Shown: positions 27,020-35,814, counted from the stretch's first letter. The stretch is DNA of 64,000 bases from Pseudomonadales bacterium (GCA_024234325.1 JACKOJ010000001.1:248001-312000), one strand, 5' to 3'. Notes: a model not told the origin generated them from the letters alone. Numbers and translations are program-made.

Positions 27020-28414
27020 ATGCTTTACCAGGAACTGGCCAATACACTGCAAACGCTGATTCACGATCAGGTCTATCCCGTCGGCAGCTCCCTGCCCGGC
27101 GTGCGCCGCCTGAGCGAGCAGCATGGGGTCAGTGTATCCACCGCCGTCAGTGCCTGTCAGGAACTGGAGCGCCGTGGCATGCTGGAGGCGCGTCCGCGCT
27201 CGGGATTCTACGTATTGCAGCCGCCTGTGCTGCGGGAACCGCCGCGCAAGACAGCACCCGGTCGCAGCCCCCGCGCCGTCTCCGGGCAGGAGCGCGTGCT
27301 GCATCTGGCCCAGGCGGCCAACGACCCTGCCATCGTCAACTTCGGTGCGGCGGTGCCCAATCCGGATCTGATGCCCGTGGCCGCCATCGAGCGGGCCTAT
27401 CGCACGGTACTGCGCGAGCAGCGCCGCCGCTGTGTCGGTTACGAATTCCCGCCCGGGGCGCCCGAGCTGCGCGCCCAGATCGCGCGTCGGCTGGCGGCAT
27501 CGCAGTGCCAGGTCACCCCCGACGAGGTGGTGATTACCAACAGTTGCCACGAGTCACTGAGCATCGCATTGAAACTGATCACGAAACCCGGCGACACCGT
27601 GGCGCTTGAATCGCCCACTTATTACGGCCTGCTGCAGGTCATCGAGTCGCTGGGACTGAAGGCCCTGGAGATTCCGACCGACCCGGTGGACGGCATTTCC
27701 CTGGACGCCCTCGCACTGGCCCTGGAGCGTTGGGATATCGCGGCCTGCGTGCTCATTCCCAACTTCTCCAATCCACTGGGCGTGTGCCTTTCGGACGCGC
27801 GCAAACAGGCCCTGCTGAAACTGCTCAGCCAGCACCGGGTGCCACTGGTGGAGGACGATATTTACGGCGACCTGCCTTTCTCCGGCAAACGCCCGCGTCC
27901 GATCAAGAGTTGGGATCGGGAGGGACTGGTGTATTACTGTTCCTCCTCGTCCAAGACCCTGTCGGCCGGCATGCGCGTGGGCTGGCTGGTCCCGGGCCGC
28001 GACAACAAGCGGGCAGAGGCCTTGCAGTACATGAACACCGTGGCCGTCTCCACGCCCTCGCAACTGGCGCTGGCGCATTACCTGCGGCATGGGCATTACG
28101 ACCGTTATCTGCGACTGGTCTGCGCGGAACATGCCCGCTCGGTTGCGCGCATGACAGACCGGGTAACACAGCTCTTTCCGCCCCAGACCCGGGTCAGCCG
28201 CCCCTGCGGCGGCTTCGTGCTGTGGGTGGAACTGCCGGGGCAGATCGACACCACCGCCCTGAGCGAGCAGGCGCTGGAGGCAGGCGTCAGCTTCGCACCG
28301 GGCGCGCTGTTTTCCGCGTCGGGCAAGTTCGGCAACTGCCTGCGACTGAACTGCGCAGTACACTGGGATGCGAGAGTGGAACGCGCACTGCTGACACTCG
28401 CACGTTTGATTTAG
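27020..28414 (+). CDS. MocR-type GntR regulator with aminotransferase domain
   Basis: Encodes 464 residues. A GntR winged helix (about 1-70, with GVRRLSEQHGVSVSTAVSACQELERRG) is joined to a fold-type I aminotransferase domain (about 100-460). SSSSKTLSAGMRVGW contains the PLP lysine, Lys312. The family senses PLP-bound amino compounds and switches a nearby gene, here most likely the divergent LysE exporter. The downstream DinB gene starts 14 bp after its stop and may be co-transcribed. Confidence 0.93.
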   Translation: MLYQELANTLQTLIHDQVYPVGSSLPGVRRLSEQHGVSVSTAVSACQELERRGMLEARPRSGFYVLQPPVLREPPRKTAPGRSPRAVSGQERVLHLAQAANDPAIVNFGAAVPNPDLMPVAAIERAYRTVLREQRRRCVGYEFPPGAPELRAQIARRLAASQCQVTPDEVVITNSCHESLSIALKLITKPGDTVALESPTYYGLLQVIESLGLKALEIPTDPVDGISLDALALALERWDIAACVLIPNFSNPLGVCLSDARKQALLKLLSQHRVPLVEDDIYGDLPFSGKRPRPIKSWDREGLVYYCSSSSKTLSAGMRVGWLVPGRDNKRAEALQYMNTVAVSTPSQLALAHYLRHGHYDRYLRLVCAEHARSVARMTDRVTQLFPPQTRVSRPCGGFVLWVELPGQIDTTALSEQALEAGVSFAPGALFSASGKFGNCLRLNCAVHWDARVERALLTLARLI

Positions 28415-28428
28415 TACGGAGAATCATC

Positions 28429-28965
28429 ATGTATGACGACAGCCAGTTTCTGTTGATGGCGCAATACAACCGCTGGATGAACAGCAAGCTCTATCGCATC
28501 TGCGCCACACTGAGCGACGAGGAAAGACGGCTGGACCGCGGCGCCTTCTTCAAGTCTCTGCACGGCACCCTCAACCACATCATGTACGGCGACAAGATGT
28601 GGATGGGGCGTTTCGTGCAGGAGCCGTTCACCGGCGCGAAGATGGGGCAGGAACTGTATGCGGACTTTGCCGCCCTGCGCCAGGAGCGCGAGCGCATGGA
28701 CGACTGGATGGTGGACTGGGCAGGCAAGATCCACGCCGACTGGCTCGCGGCTCCCTTCACCTTTACCAGTGGTCTCGACGGCACAACGCGCACCATGCCT
28801 GCCTGGGCACTGGTGACGCAGTTGTTCAACCACCAGACCCATCACCGCGGCCAGATCACCACGCTGCTGATGCAGATGGGTATCGACCCGGGAGCAACAG
28901 ACGTCCCGTGGATTCCCGAGCTCGCGGCCGCCTGCGGGACTCCGCAGGAAACTTTCCCTTACTGA
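28429..28965 (+). CDS. DinB family protein
   Basis: Encodes 178 residues in the four-helix DinB/YfiT-like fold. The metal-site histidines are in GTLNHIMYGDKMW (about residue 49) and in NHQTHHRGQITTLL near residues 138-146. Members are thiol-dependent enzymes or stress proteins with a Ni/Zn site. ATG 28429 follows ACGGAGAATC. It lies directly behind the MocR gene and ahead of an NTF2-like gene. Confidence 0.85.
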   Translation: MYDDSQFLLMAQYNRWMNSKLYRICATLSDEERRLDRGAFFKSLHGTLNHIMYGDKMWMGRFVQEPFTGAKMGQELYADFAALRQERERMDDWMVDWAGKIHADWLAAPFTFTSGLDGTTRTMPAWALVTQLFNHQTHHRGQITTLLMQMGIDPGATDVPWIPELAAACGTPQETFPY

Positions 28966-28988
28966 AACAAGCCGGACTGGAGCAGACT

Positions 28989-29351
28989 ATGCTGAGTGCT
29001 GAATTTGCCACAAGCTTTGCGCAGGAGTGGATCTCCGCGTGGAACGCGCACGATCTGCCGCGAATACTGTCGCACTATGAAGACGATTTCGAGATGTCAT
29101 CGCCGCTGATTCGAACGCTCGTGAAGGAAGCCAGCGGGACCTTGAAAGGAAAGGACGCCGTAGGAGCCTACTGGTCCCTGGCCCTGACCCGCATGCCCAC
29201 CCTGCATTTCACGCTTGAGCATGTACTGGTGGGAGCCAATAGCTTGACCCTGGTGTACCAAGGCGCGCGGGGCACGTCTGCCGAAGTGTTTTACTTTGAT
29301 CGTGGGGAACGAGTCTCGCGGGCATTTGCCCACTATGCCTTGAACGACTGA
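28989..29351 (+). CDS. NTF2-like/SnoaL-fold protein
   Basis: Encodes 120 residues. The pattern FAQEWISAWNAHDLPRILSHYEDDFEMSSP is typical of NTF2-like small cone-shaped domains that bind or isomerise small molecules. No catalytic residue set can be assigned. It is 23 bp behind the DinB gene on the same strand, probably the third gene of that transcript. Confidence 0.78.
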   Translation: MLSAEFATSFAQEWISAWNAHDLPRILSHYEDDFEMSSPLIRTLVKEASGTLKGKDAVGAYWSLALTRMPTLHFTLEHVLVGANSLTLVYQGARGTSAEVFYFDRGERVSRAFAHYALND

Positions 29352-29538
29352 GCGATTCTGCTAGCCCTCGGCAGACATCAGAATGTGCGTTCCGGCATTC
29401 TATTTTCCTTTCCTGCCACTACCCATCCGCGCCCAATCCTCCTACACTGCCTGCATCTGGCTTTCGTCAGCCCCGGCTCCGCCCGGGGGTTTCAGGATGT
29501 AACCCTTTAGCCCCAACCAACGCAGGAGAACAAGAACA

Positions 29539-30414
29539 ATGTGCGAGAATCATTCCGCGGAAGAAAATGCCTATATTCTGCAAATGGCCAAACTGAACCG
29601 TCGTCAGTTCGGCAAGCTGGGCGCCACTGCCGCCCTGTCCATGATGCTCCCCCCCATCGCCAATGCACAGGACGTGATGGAGATGGACGTCACCATTCAA
29701 ACCCCGGATGGCGTGGCCGACTGCTATTTTGTGCATCCCTCAAGTGGCAAGCACCCCGCCGTACTGGTGTGGCCGGACATCCTCGGCCTGCGTCCCGCCT
29801 TCCGTGCCATGGGCAAGCGGCTGGCCCAGTCCGGCTATTCCGTGCTGGTGGTGAACCCCTTCTACCGCAGCGCCAAGTCTCCGGTTGTTCCTGAAGGCGC
29901 CACCTTCGCCGACCCGGCCATTTCCGCGATTGTGCGCCCCATGGCGGGAGCCCTGAATGCCACCACGCACGTCACTGATGCCCGCGCCTTCCTGGGCTGG
30001 CTGGACCAACAAAGTCCGGTAGACACCAGCAAGAAGATCGGCACCACCGGCTACTGCATGGGTGGCCCAATGGTCATGCGCACGGTATCCAACTTCCCCG
30101 AGCGCGTGGGTGCCGGTGCCACCTTCCACGGCGGTGGACTCAACACAGCGAACCCGGACAGCCCGCACCTGGGCATTCCCAATATGGATGCCCGCATGCT
30201 GATCTGCATCGCCGCCAACGACGACGAGCGCGATCCGGAGTCCAAAAACGTGCTGCGGGCAGCCTTCGCGTCCGCCGGAGTGCCGGCGGAAGTAGAAGTC
30301 TATGAAGGCACCATGCACGGCTGGACGGTCCCGGACTTCCCGGTTTATAACGAGGGCCCTGCCGAGCGCGCCTGGAGCCGTTTGCTGGCGACATTTGAAA
30401 CTGCCCTGTCCTGA
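29539..30414 (+). CDS. Tat-exported dienelactone hydrolase family protein (copy 1)
   Basis: Encodes 291 residues. The N-terminus carries a twin-arginine motif (NRRQFGKLG, Arg21-Arg22) with cleavage near ANA-QD (about 43). An alpha/beta-hydrolase domain of the dienelactone hydrolase type follows, with nucleophile Cys173 in GYCMGG, Asp228/229 in ANDDERDPE and His260 in MHGW. It should act in the periplasm on lactones or esters. AGGAG precedes the start. It is 15 bp from a close paralogue. The N-terminal Cys- and His-containing stretch before the RR motif (MCENHSAEEN) is conserved in both copies. Confidence 0.9.
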   Translation: MCENHSAEENAYILQMAKLNRRQFGKLGATAALSMMLPPIANAQDVMEMDVTIQTPDGVADCYFVHPSSGKHPAVLVWPDILGLRPAFRAMGKRLAQSGYSVLVVNPFYRSAKSPVVPEGATFADPAISAIVRPMAGALNATTHVTDARAFLGWLDQQSPVDTSKKIGTTGYCMGGPMVMRTVSNFPERVGAGATFHGGGLNTANPDSPHLGIPNMDARMLICIAANDDERDPESKNVLRAAFASAGVPAEVEVYEGTMHGWTVPDFPVYNEGPAERAWSRLLATFETALS

Positions 30415-30429
30415 TACGGGAGACCTTGC

Positions 30430-31305
30430 ATGTGTGATGACCATACCGTAGAAGACAACGAACGCTATCTGGCAGCCGCGAGGATGAACCGGCGCCGCTT
30501 TGGCAAGCTGAGCGCCAGCGCCGCGATTGCTGCCATGCTGCCGCCGGTGGCCAATGCCCAGGACGTGATGGAGATGGACGTGAACATCACCACGCCGGAC
30601 GGCGTAGCGGATTGCTATTTTGTGCACCCGACGAATGGCAAGCACCCCGCCGTCATCGTATGGCCGGACATCCTGGGCCTGCGTCCAGCGCATCGCACCA
30701 TGGGCAAACGCCTGGCAGAATCCGGCTACTCCGTGCTGGTGGTAAATCCGTTCTACCGCACAGCCAAGGCGCCTGTCGTTGGCCCCGGCGCCAGCTTTCA
30801 GGACCCCGCCATTGCCGCAATCGTGCGGCCCATGGCGGCGACGCTGAACGCCACCACCCACGTCACCGATGCCGGCGCCTTCATTGCCTGGCTCGACCAG
30901 CAGAACCCGGTCGATACCAGCAAGAAGATCGGCACCACCGGCTACTGCATGGGTGGCCCGATCGTGATGCGCACGGTATCCCATTACCCGGAGCGCATTG
31001 GGGCAGGGGCCACCTTCCACGGCGGCGGCCTCAACACAGCGAACCCGGACAGCCCGCACCTGGGCATTCCGGACATGGATGCCCGCATGCTGATCTGCAT
31101 TGCCGCCAACGACGACGAGCGCGACCCGGAGTCCAAGAACGTGCTGCGGGCGGCCTTTGACGCGGCAGGTGTGCCGGCGGAAATTGAAGTGTATGCCGGC
31201 GCCAACCACGGCTGGTGTGTGATTGACTCTGCCGTGTACAACCAGCCCCAGGCAGAACGCGCCTGGAGCCGCCTGCTGGCCACCTTCGAGACAGCGCTTA
31301 GCTGA
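30430..31305 (+). CDS. Tat-exported dienelactone hydrolase family protein (copy 2)
   Basis: Encodes 291 residues, the same length as the upstream copy and very similar through the whole protein, including the RR motif (NRRRFGKLS), Cys173, Asp228/229 and His260. Several DNA blocks, such as those coding for TSKKIGTTGYCMGG, are nearly unchanged between copies, while the N- and C-terminal parts differ more. This is a tandem duplication. GGGAG precedes the start. The gene end overlaps the convergent acetyltransferase gene by 8 bp. Confidence 0.9.
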   Translation: MCDDHTVEDNERYLAAARMNRRRFGKLSASAAIAAMLPPVANAQDVMEMDVNITTPDGVADCYFVHPTNGKHPAVIVWPDILGLRPAHRTMGKRLAESGYSVLVVNPFYRTAKAPVVGPGASFQDPAIAAIVRPMAATLNATTHVTDAGAFIAWLDQQNPVDTSKKIGTTGYCMGGPIVMRTVSHYPERIGAGATFHGGGLNTANPDSPHLGIPDMDARMLICIAANDDERDPESKNVLRAAFDAAGVPAEIEVYAGANHGWCVIDSAVYNQPQAERAWSRLLATFETALS

Positions 31306-31981
31306 GGATACGGCGGTCGCGCAGGGCAACCTCGCGATAATGGGCCTGCTTCTGCAGGCCCGACACCGCCTTCAGAAAGGCCTGAGGATCGTCGAAGGGA
31401 AGCCCCTGCAGCAGGTCATAATCCAGATTCCACCACTGGCTGGCCAGCAGCGCCTGACGCGTGTCGTCATCGAAGCGGTAACGGATTGGCCGGGCCGGAA
31501 CACCGCCGACGATCTGGTACGGCTCCACGTCCTTCGTGACCAGCGCGCTACGCCCGATGATCGCCCCGTGCCCGACCTTCACACCAGCCATGATGACCGC
31601 GTCGTGCCCGATCCACACATCGTGCCCAATGCTGGTCAGTCTGCTCGGCTCCTGGTAGCCATGGCTCACCGCCAGGCTGGTAGACACCGCGTCCACGGGG
31701 TGATTACGCGCCGGCTCTCCGATTGTCACGCCTCGGCCAATACTGCAATAGCGCCCGATCTCCCCCACATAGAGCAGACGGCTGCCGGAGCGAATATAGC
31801 TGTAAGCCCCCATGCGCAGAGGTACCGCCGGGTCCGGCAACTCCACGTGCACATGGCGCAATTTGGCGTGCTCTTCGAAGAGGATGTAGGAGCCGTGGGA
31901 GATCCACTCGATGCCCTTGAGGATAACCTGCCGCCGCGCGGCCCTCTTCTGCTGAAGGAAGTAGCGAATACTGCTGATCAC
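31298..31981 (-). CDS. CatB-like hexapeptide acetyltransferase
   Basis: Encodes 227 residues. The centre is a left-handed beta-helix of hexapeptide repeats (about 55-165): IGRYCSIGRGVTIGE, DVWIGHDAVIMAGVKVGHGAIIGRSALVTKDV. It resembles the CatB/Vat O-acetyltransferases, which use acetyl-CoA on antibiotics, sugars or cell-surface groups. The N-terminal part is longer than in classical CatB and unlike it, so a sugar or polysaccharide substrate is as likely as an antibiotic. AAGGA precedes the ATG. It is transcribed alone. Confidence 0.85.
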   Translation of the reverse strand: MISSIRYFLQQKRAARRQVILKGIEWISHGSYILFEEHAKLRHVHVELPDPAVPLRMGAYSYIRSGSRLLYVGEIGRYCSIGRGVTIGEPARNHPVDAVSTSLAVSHGYQEPSRLTSIGHDVWIGHDAVIMAGVKVGHGAIIGRSALVTKDVEPYQIVGGVPARPIRYRFDDDTRQALLASQWWNLDYDLLQGLPFDDPQAFLKAVSGLQKQAHYREVALRDRRILS

Positions 31982-32020
31982 GAAATGTCCTTTTCTGGTC
32001 TGGCCTGCTACGGGAAACGC

Positions 32021-32026
32021 ATTATA
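32021..32026 (-). promoter_or_regulatory. Candidate -10 element of the acetyltransferase gene
   Basis: Read on the minus strand this is a perfect TATAAT, 39 bases before the acetyltransferase start codon. No good -35 hexamer is seen at 16-18 bp, so the assignment is tentative. Confidence 0.38.
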
Positions 32027-32097
32027 GATGCTAGAGGGAGGTATCCGGTGGCATATTCCCGGCCAAGAAGAAATTTTATGTAACAGCGCATTTCAGT

Positions 32098-33342
32098 ATG
32101 ATGGCCGTCATCATGCTCAATACCCTCTGGCTCAGCTTTTTCTTCCTCGCCTTCCTTGCCGCCCTGTGGCAATGGCTGAGCGGCACCAACCCGGACGTGT
32201 TCAGCGAACTGATGGCGGCCAGCTTCGACATGGCCAACCTCGCAGTAGAGATTGCGATGGGACTGATCGGCGTCATGGCTCTGTGGCTGGGCCTGTTCCG
32301 CATTGCCGAGCACGGCGGCCTCATCCGGCTCATCGCCCGCGGCATGGCCCCGCTGTTTCGCCGCCTGATGCCCGAGGTACCGGCCAATCACCCGGCCCTC
32401 GGTTCCGTCACCATGAACCTGGCCGCCAACTTCCTGGGCCTGGACAACGCCGCCACCCCCATGGGCCTGAAGGCCATGCAGGACCTGCAGACCCTGAACC
32501 CCGACCCGGACACCGCCACCAACGCGCAGATCCTGTTCCTGGTGCTGAACACCTCCTCCGTCACGCTATTGCCCGTGACCATTTTTCTCTATCGCGCCCA
32601 GCAGGGCGCCGCCGAACCCGCCGCCGTGTTCCTGCCAATCCTGATGGCCACCTCCGCCTCTACCCTCGTCGGCCTGCTCACCGTCGGCTGGGTGCAGAAG
32701 CTGAAACTGCGCGACCCCGTGCTGCTGGCGTGGTTCGCCGGCTTCGCCGCATTCATGGCCCTGGCCCTGAGCTGGATCGTCAGCCAGCCCTCCGACCTGC
32801 TGGCCCAGCGCTCTGCCCTCGTCGGCAACCTGCTGCTGTTCAGCGTCATCGTGCTGTTCCTGCTCTCCGGTGTGCAGAGAAAACTCGACTGCTACTCCCT
32901 GTTCGTCGAGGGGGCGAAGGAAGGCTTCACCGTCGCCATCAAGATCATTCCCTTCCTGCTGGCGATGCTCGTCGGCATCGGCGTCTTCCGCGCCAGCGGC
33001 TGCCTCGACATTCTGCTCGGCGGCATCCGCTGGACGGTTTCCGCCCTGGGCCTGAACACCGATTTTGTGGAAGCCCTGCCCACCGCCTTCATGAAACCCC
33101 TGAGTGGCAGCGGTGCCCGCGCCATGATGCTGGAGACCATGAACACCTACGGCGTGGACTCCTTCCCCGGCCGCGTGGCCGCCACCGTACAGGGCAGCAC
33201 CGAAACCACCTTCTACGTGCTCGCCGTCTACTTCGGCAGCGTCGGCATTCGCAAGACACGCCACGCCATCGCCTGCGGCCTGGCGGCGGACGTGGCGGGG
33301 ATCGTGGTGGCAATTGCGGCGTGTTACTGGTTCTTCGGCTGA
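32098..33342 (+). CDS. Nucleoside-recognition domain membrane protein (SpmA/SpmB fusion type)
   Basis: Encodes 414 residues with about ten membrane helices. Two nucleoside-recognition (Gate) domains are arranged head to tail, as in proteins equivalent to SpmA plus SpmB. Characteristic sequences are NLAANFLGLDNAATPMGLKAM (about 103-123) and ETMNTYGVDSFPGRVAATVQGSTETTFY (about 345-372). The transported or sensed ligand is unknown. Alternative starts at 32101 and 32113 are in frame; none has a clear ribosome site. Confidence 0.87.
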   Translation: MMAVIMLNTLWLSFFFLAFLAALWQWLSGTNPDVFSELMAASFDMANLAVEIAMGLIGVMALWLGLFRIAEHGGLIRLIARGMAPLFRRLMPEVPANHPALGSVTMNLAANFLGLDNAATPMGLKAMQDLQTLNPDPDTATNAQILFLVLNTSSVTLLPVTIFLYRAQQGAAEPAAVFLPILMATSASTLVGLLTVGWVQKLKLRDPVLLAWFAGFAAFMALALSWIVSQPSDLLAQRSALVGNLLLFSVIVLFLLSGVQRKLDCYSLFVEGAKEGFTVAIKIIPFLLAMLVGIGVFRASGCLDILLGGIRWTVSALGLNTDFVEALPTAFMKPLSGSGARAMMLETMNTYGVDSFPGRVAATVQGSTETTFYVLAVYFGSVGIRKTRHAIACGLAADVAGIVVAIAACYWFFG

Positions 33343-33344
33343 GA

Positions 33345-33369
33345 GATCAAGGGGTCAGGTTTCTTGATC
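33345..33369. repeat. GGGGTCAG-family hairpin repeat, copy 1
   Basis: GATCAAG (33345-33351) pairs with CTTGATC (33363-33369) around a loop containing GGGTCAG. It lies directly after the stop of the nucleoside-recognition gene. The core resembles the repeats at 35690 and 46179, suggesting one REP-like family that may also end transcripts. Confidence 0.55.
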
Positions 33370-33471
33370 CGGCATATCTGGCGGACAAAAAACACGGGAA
33401 GCGGTGGGGGAACCGAGTCCCGTGAAAGTCCATGCCTCATCTGGAGAGAGGAGCGGGTTTCGGGCCTGGCG

Positions 33472-34383
33472 TTACGGCCCTGTGTAATTACCACGCCCAG
33501 TGGTGAAAAGACGGAACCCCTGTTTCACCCGGTAGGTCTCGCCGCATACGGGATCGGGGCACACACCCTCGGGCGGACTAATGTAGGAGCCGCACAGCTT
33601 GCCCATGGCCACACAGGCCTCCGCCACCTTGGCGATCTCCGCCTCCACTTCCGGAATATTGTAGTTGGGGCCGGGCGTGCCCAGCCCCATGGCGAGGCTG
33701 AGATCCGCACCGCCAATCAAGACACCGCTGAGGCCGGGCACACTGAGAATATTGCGGATCTGACGGACGGCTTCCGGCGTCTCGATCATCACAAAGATCA
33801 TGAGCTCGCCCTGGGGGTTCAGCGGCCAGACATCTGCGAGAGTCGCATACTGATTGGAGTTCAGCCCCCAGAAGCGGTACGCGGACACCGCATTCCAGCC
33901 GCGCGTACCATAGGGGTAACGCAGACTGTCGGGCATCATGTCCTGCGGCGGCAGGCGCATGGCGGCGACCGCCTTGGTGAGATCGGACACCGACTCCACC
34001 ATGGGCACGATGATGCCGCCTAGCCCCTGGTTCAGCAGGCCCGACACGACATGCTTGTAGTCCTGATCCGCGTAGTAATCGATTCGGACCACCGGGAAGC
34101 AACTGGGTTTGCTGGAACCCTCCGGACGAAGGTCTGCCAGCGCCTTCTCGATCTTGGGATAGGCGAAGGGGTCGCCCTCGATGCCGGGGAGATTGCACCA
34201 GTGCTCCCCGTGGAAGGAGGGCAGTCCAGCCTCGAAGCGTTCGATGATCTGGTTGAGATAGGGCGAGCCATTGCCCTGGGCGTCCCTTCCCTGCGCCAGG
34301 GTGTAGGACGACAGAACAAGCGGCAGCAGCGCCATGGCTTTCAGGCAGTGCCGCCACGCAGTGGCCAAGTGAATCGTTTGCAT
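33472..34383 (-). CDS. Exported HpcH/HpaI aldolase/citrate lyase family protein
   Basis: Encodes 303 residues. A signal peptide (hydrophobic core LKAMALLPLVLSS) ends near TLAQG. The mature protein has an HpcH/HpaI class II aldolase-like fold, with the metal-ligand region VMIETPEAVRQI (Glu) and GGADLSLAMG (Asp). Family enzymes cleave hydroxy-diacids in the cytosol; an exported one is unusual. Cysteines in CPDPVCG and elsewhere could form disulfides. ATG 34383 was chosen because GGGGAG lies five bases upstream. It is divergent from the AraC-type regulator gene, which may control it. Confidence 0.82.
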   Translation of the reverse strand: MQTIHLATAWRHCLKAMALLPLVLSSYTLAQGRDAQGNGSPYLNQIIERFEAGLPSFHGEHWCNLPGIEGDPFAYPKIEKALADLRPEGSSKPSCFPVVRIDYYADQDYKHVVSGLLNQGLGGIIVPMVESVSDLTKAVAAMRLPPQDMMPDSLRYPYGTRGWNAVSAYRFWGLNSNQYATLADVWPLNPQGELMIFVMIETPEAVRQIRNILSVPGLSGVLIGGADLSLAMGLGTPGPNYNIPEVEAEIAKVAEACVAMGKLCGSYISPPEGVCPDPVCGETYRVKQGFRLFTTGRGNYTGP

Positions 34384-34596
34384 AGTTTCTCCCCGTCGTG
34401 CGGTGTTATGAGTTCGGGGCAAAACTAGCCATCCGGCCTGCATGGCGTCTATTGGATTCATTACTCAGGCGCAAAAACGAAATAATCCGTCAGGATTGTG
34501 TATAAATCCGTATGTCTTCCGCGCCATGCTTCACGTACTCTGTTCCTCCGCGCGAAATCCAGCGCCGCAGAAAAAAGGCTAATGCAGGGGGACAGT

Positions 34597-35715
34597 ATGG
34601 AATTTGCGTACACAACAGGCGCGGGCGCCGCCATGACGCTCTTTCTGGTCATGGGCGTGAAATTCCTGGGCAGCTCCGTCTGGCGTGCCCGCATGTTCGG
34701 CGTGGTTTTTGTCTTGCTGGCGCTGTATCTCTCGCTGGGCCTCTTCAACTACGAAGCCGTGCACCCGTTGCTCTCGTTTGTGCTCGCCAGGCTGTCGTCC
34801 CTGACCCCCGCCGCCATCTGGCTTCTAGCGTTCCAGTTGTTCCGCGATGGCGAGAAAATTCCCTGGTCCTTCTGGCTGTGCGTGAGCGTCTATCTGCTGC
34901 TGCGCAGCGGCGGCGTCGCGCTGCTGAACCTGCAGGTGCTGTCCAACTCCCCTCTCTTCTACTTCACGACCATCACGCTTCCGCAACTGCTGATGATCGG
35001 CATCGCCCTGCATGCCATCGCACTCGCCATCATCGGCTACGAGGCGGACCTGGTGGAGGATCGTCGTCGTTTTCGCGTCAGCTTCGTGCTTGCCATGTCG
35101 ATCTTCACCCTGCTGACCCGCATCAAGACGTGGATTGTCTACAACTCAGTGGTCGAGGGCATCAGCGCCGAAACCCTGAGCCCCGATCTGCTGGACCTGC
35201 TGATCATGGTGTACGCCCTCGCATTTTCGGTCGGCTTTTTTCTGCACGCGTTCCAGGCAAACTCCGCATTCAACGGCCTGCTGGAGCGCATCAGCAGTTC
35301 GGTTCCGGTCGCGGACTTCCGCAAGAAGCGTCTCTCCGAGTCCGACCAGCAACTGGTCAACCGCATCAGAAAGCGCATGGAAGAAAGGAAGCAGTTCAAC
35401 GAACCGGGGCTGACCGTGGTCAAGTTTGCCAAAAACCTGGGAGTGCACCCGCACAAACTGCGACGCGTCATCACCACCTACTTCCACTTCAACAACTTCA
35501 ACCAGTTCCTCAATTCCTTCCGCATCAAGGAGGCGGCCCAGCAACTGCGCGCGGGCACCGACCCCATCTCCATGATTGCCTACGATGTCGGCTTTTCCTC
35601 CCTGTCCTCCTTCAACACAGCCTTCAAAGCCCTGTACGGCGTGACGCCGAGCGCCTACCGGCTGCAGGATGGCGCGGGCGCCAAGGCAGAGGAATCAAGG
35701 ACTCTGACCCCTTGA
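34597..35715 (+). CDS. AraC family regulator with N-terminal membrane domain
   Basis: Encodes 372 residues. The first part (about 1-220) contains about seven hydrophobic helices. The C-terminal part (about 265-365) is an AraC-type double helix-turn-helix: TVVKFAKNLGVHPHKLRRVI and DPISMIAYDVGFSSLSSFNTAFKALYGVTPSAYR. Such proteins sense at the membrane and bind DNA directly. AGGGGGA precedes ATG 34597. It is divergent from the exported aldolase gene, a likely target. The last codons (SRTLTP and stop) come from the hairpin repeat at 35690-35720. Confidence 0.87.
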   Translation: MEFAYTTGAGAAMTLFLVMGVKFLGSSVWRARMFGVVFVLLALYLSLGLFNYEAVHPLLSFVLARLSSLTPAAIWLLAFQLFRDGEKIPWSFWLCVSVYLLLRSGGVALLNLQVLSNSPLFYFTTITLPQLLMIGIALHAIALAIIGYEADLVEDRRRFRVSFVLAMSIFTLLTRIKTWIVYNSVVEGISAETLSPDLLDLLIMVYALAFSVGFFLHAFQANSAFNGLLERISSSVPVADFRKKRLSESDQQLVNRIRKRMEERKQFNEPGLTVVKFAKNLGVHPHKLRRVITTYFHFNNFNQFLNSFRIKEAAQQLRAGTDPISMIAYDVGFSSLSSFNTAFKALYGVTPSAYRLQDGAGAKAEESRTLTP

Positions 35716-35720
35716 TTCCT
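35690..35720. repeat. GGGGTCAG-family hairpin repeat, copy 2
   Basis: Perfect 11-bp arms, AGGAATCAAGG and CCTTGATTCCT, enclose ACTCTGACC. The repeat overlaps the 3' end of the AraC-type gene and supplies its final residues and TGA. It shares the GACTCTGACCCC core with the copy at 46179. It can act as a terminator hairpin, although no T-tract follows. Confidence 0.6.
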
Positions 35721-35795
35721 GGCTTGGCGAAAACCCAGAAACTCTGCTATTCCTGAACGACCTATTCATGGAACTTCCTCACATGACGCGACCCA

Positions 35796-35814
35796 TGTTG
35801 CGCAACGCGCAACA
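35796..35814 (+). promoter_or_regulatory. Palindromic operator of the higBA module
   Basis: A perfect inverted repeat, TGTTGCGC-AAC-GCGCAACA, ends 7 bp before the toxin ATG at 35822. HigA antitoxins bind such palindromes to repress their own operon. Its place also argues against the longer toxin frame that would start at 35768. Confidence 0.6.

Noticed and set aside
29471..29488. CCCCGG/CCGGGG hairpin upstream of the first dienelactone hydrolase
   Set aside because: Could be a weak terminator of the DinB/NTF2 transcript or leader structure; evidence is too thin to annotate.
29740..31329. 529-residue frame antisense to both dienelactone hydrolases
   Set aside because: It spans two genes and is repetitive only because those genes are duplicates.
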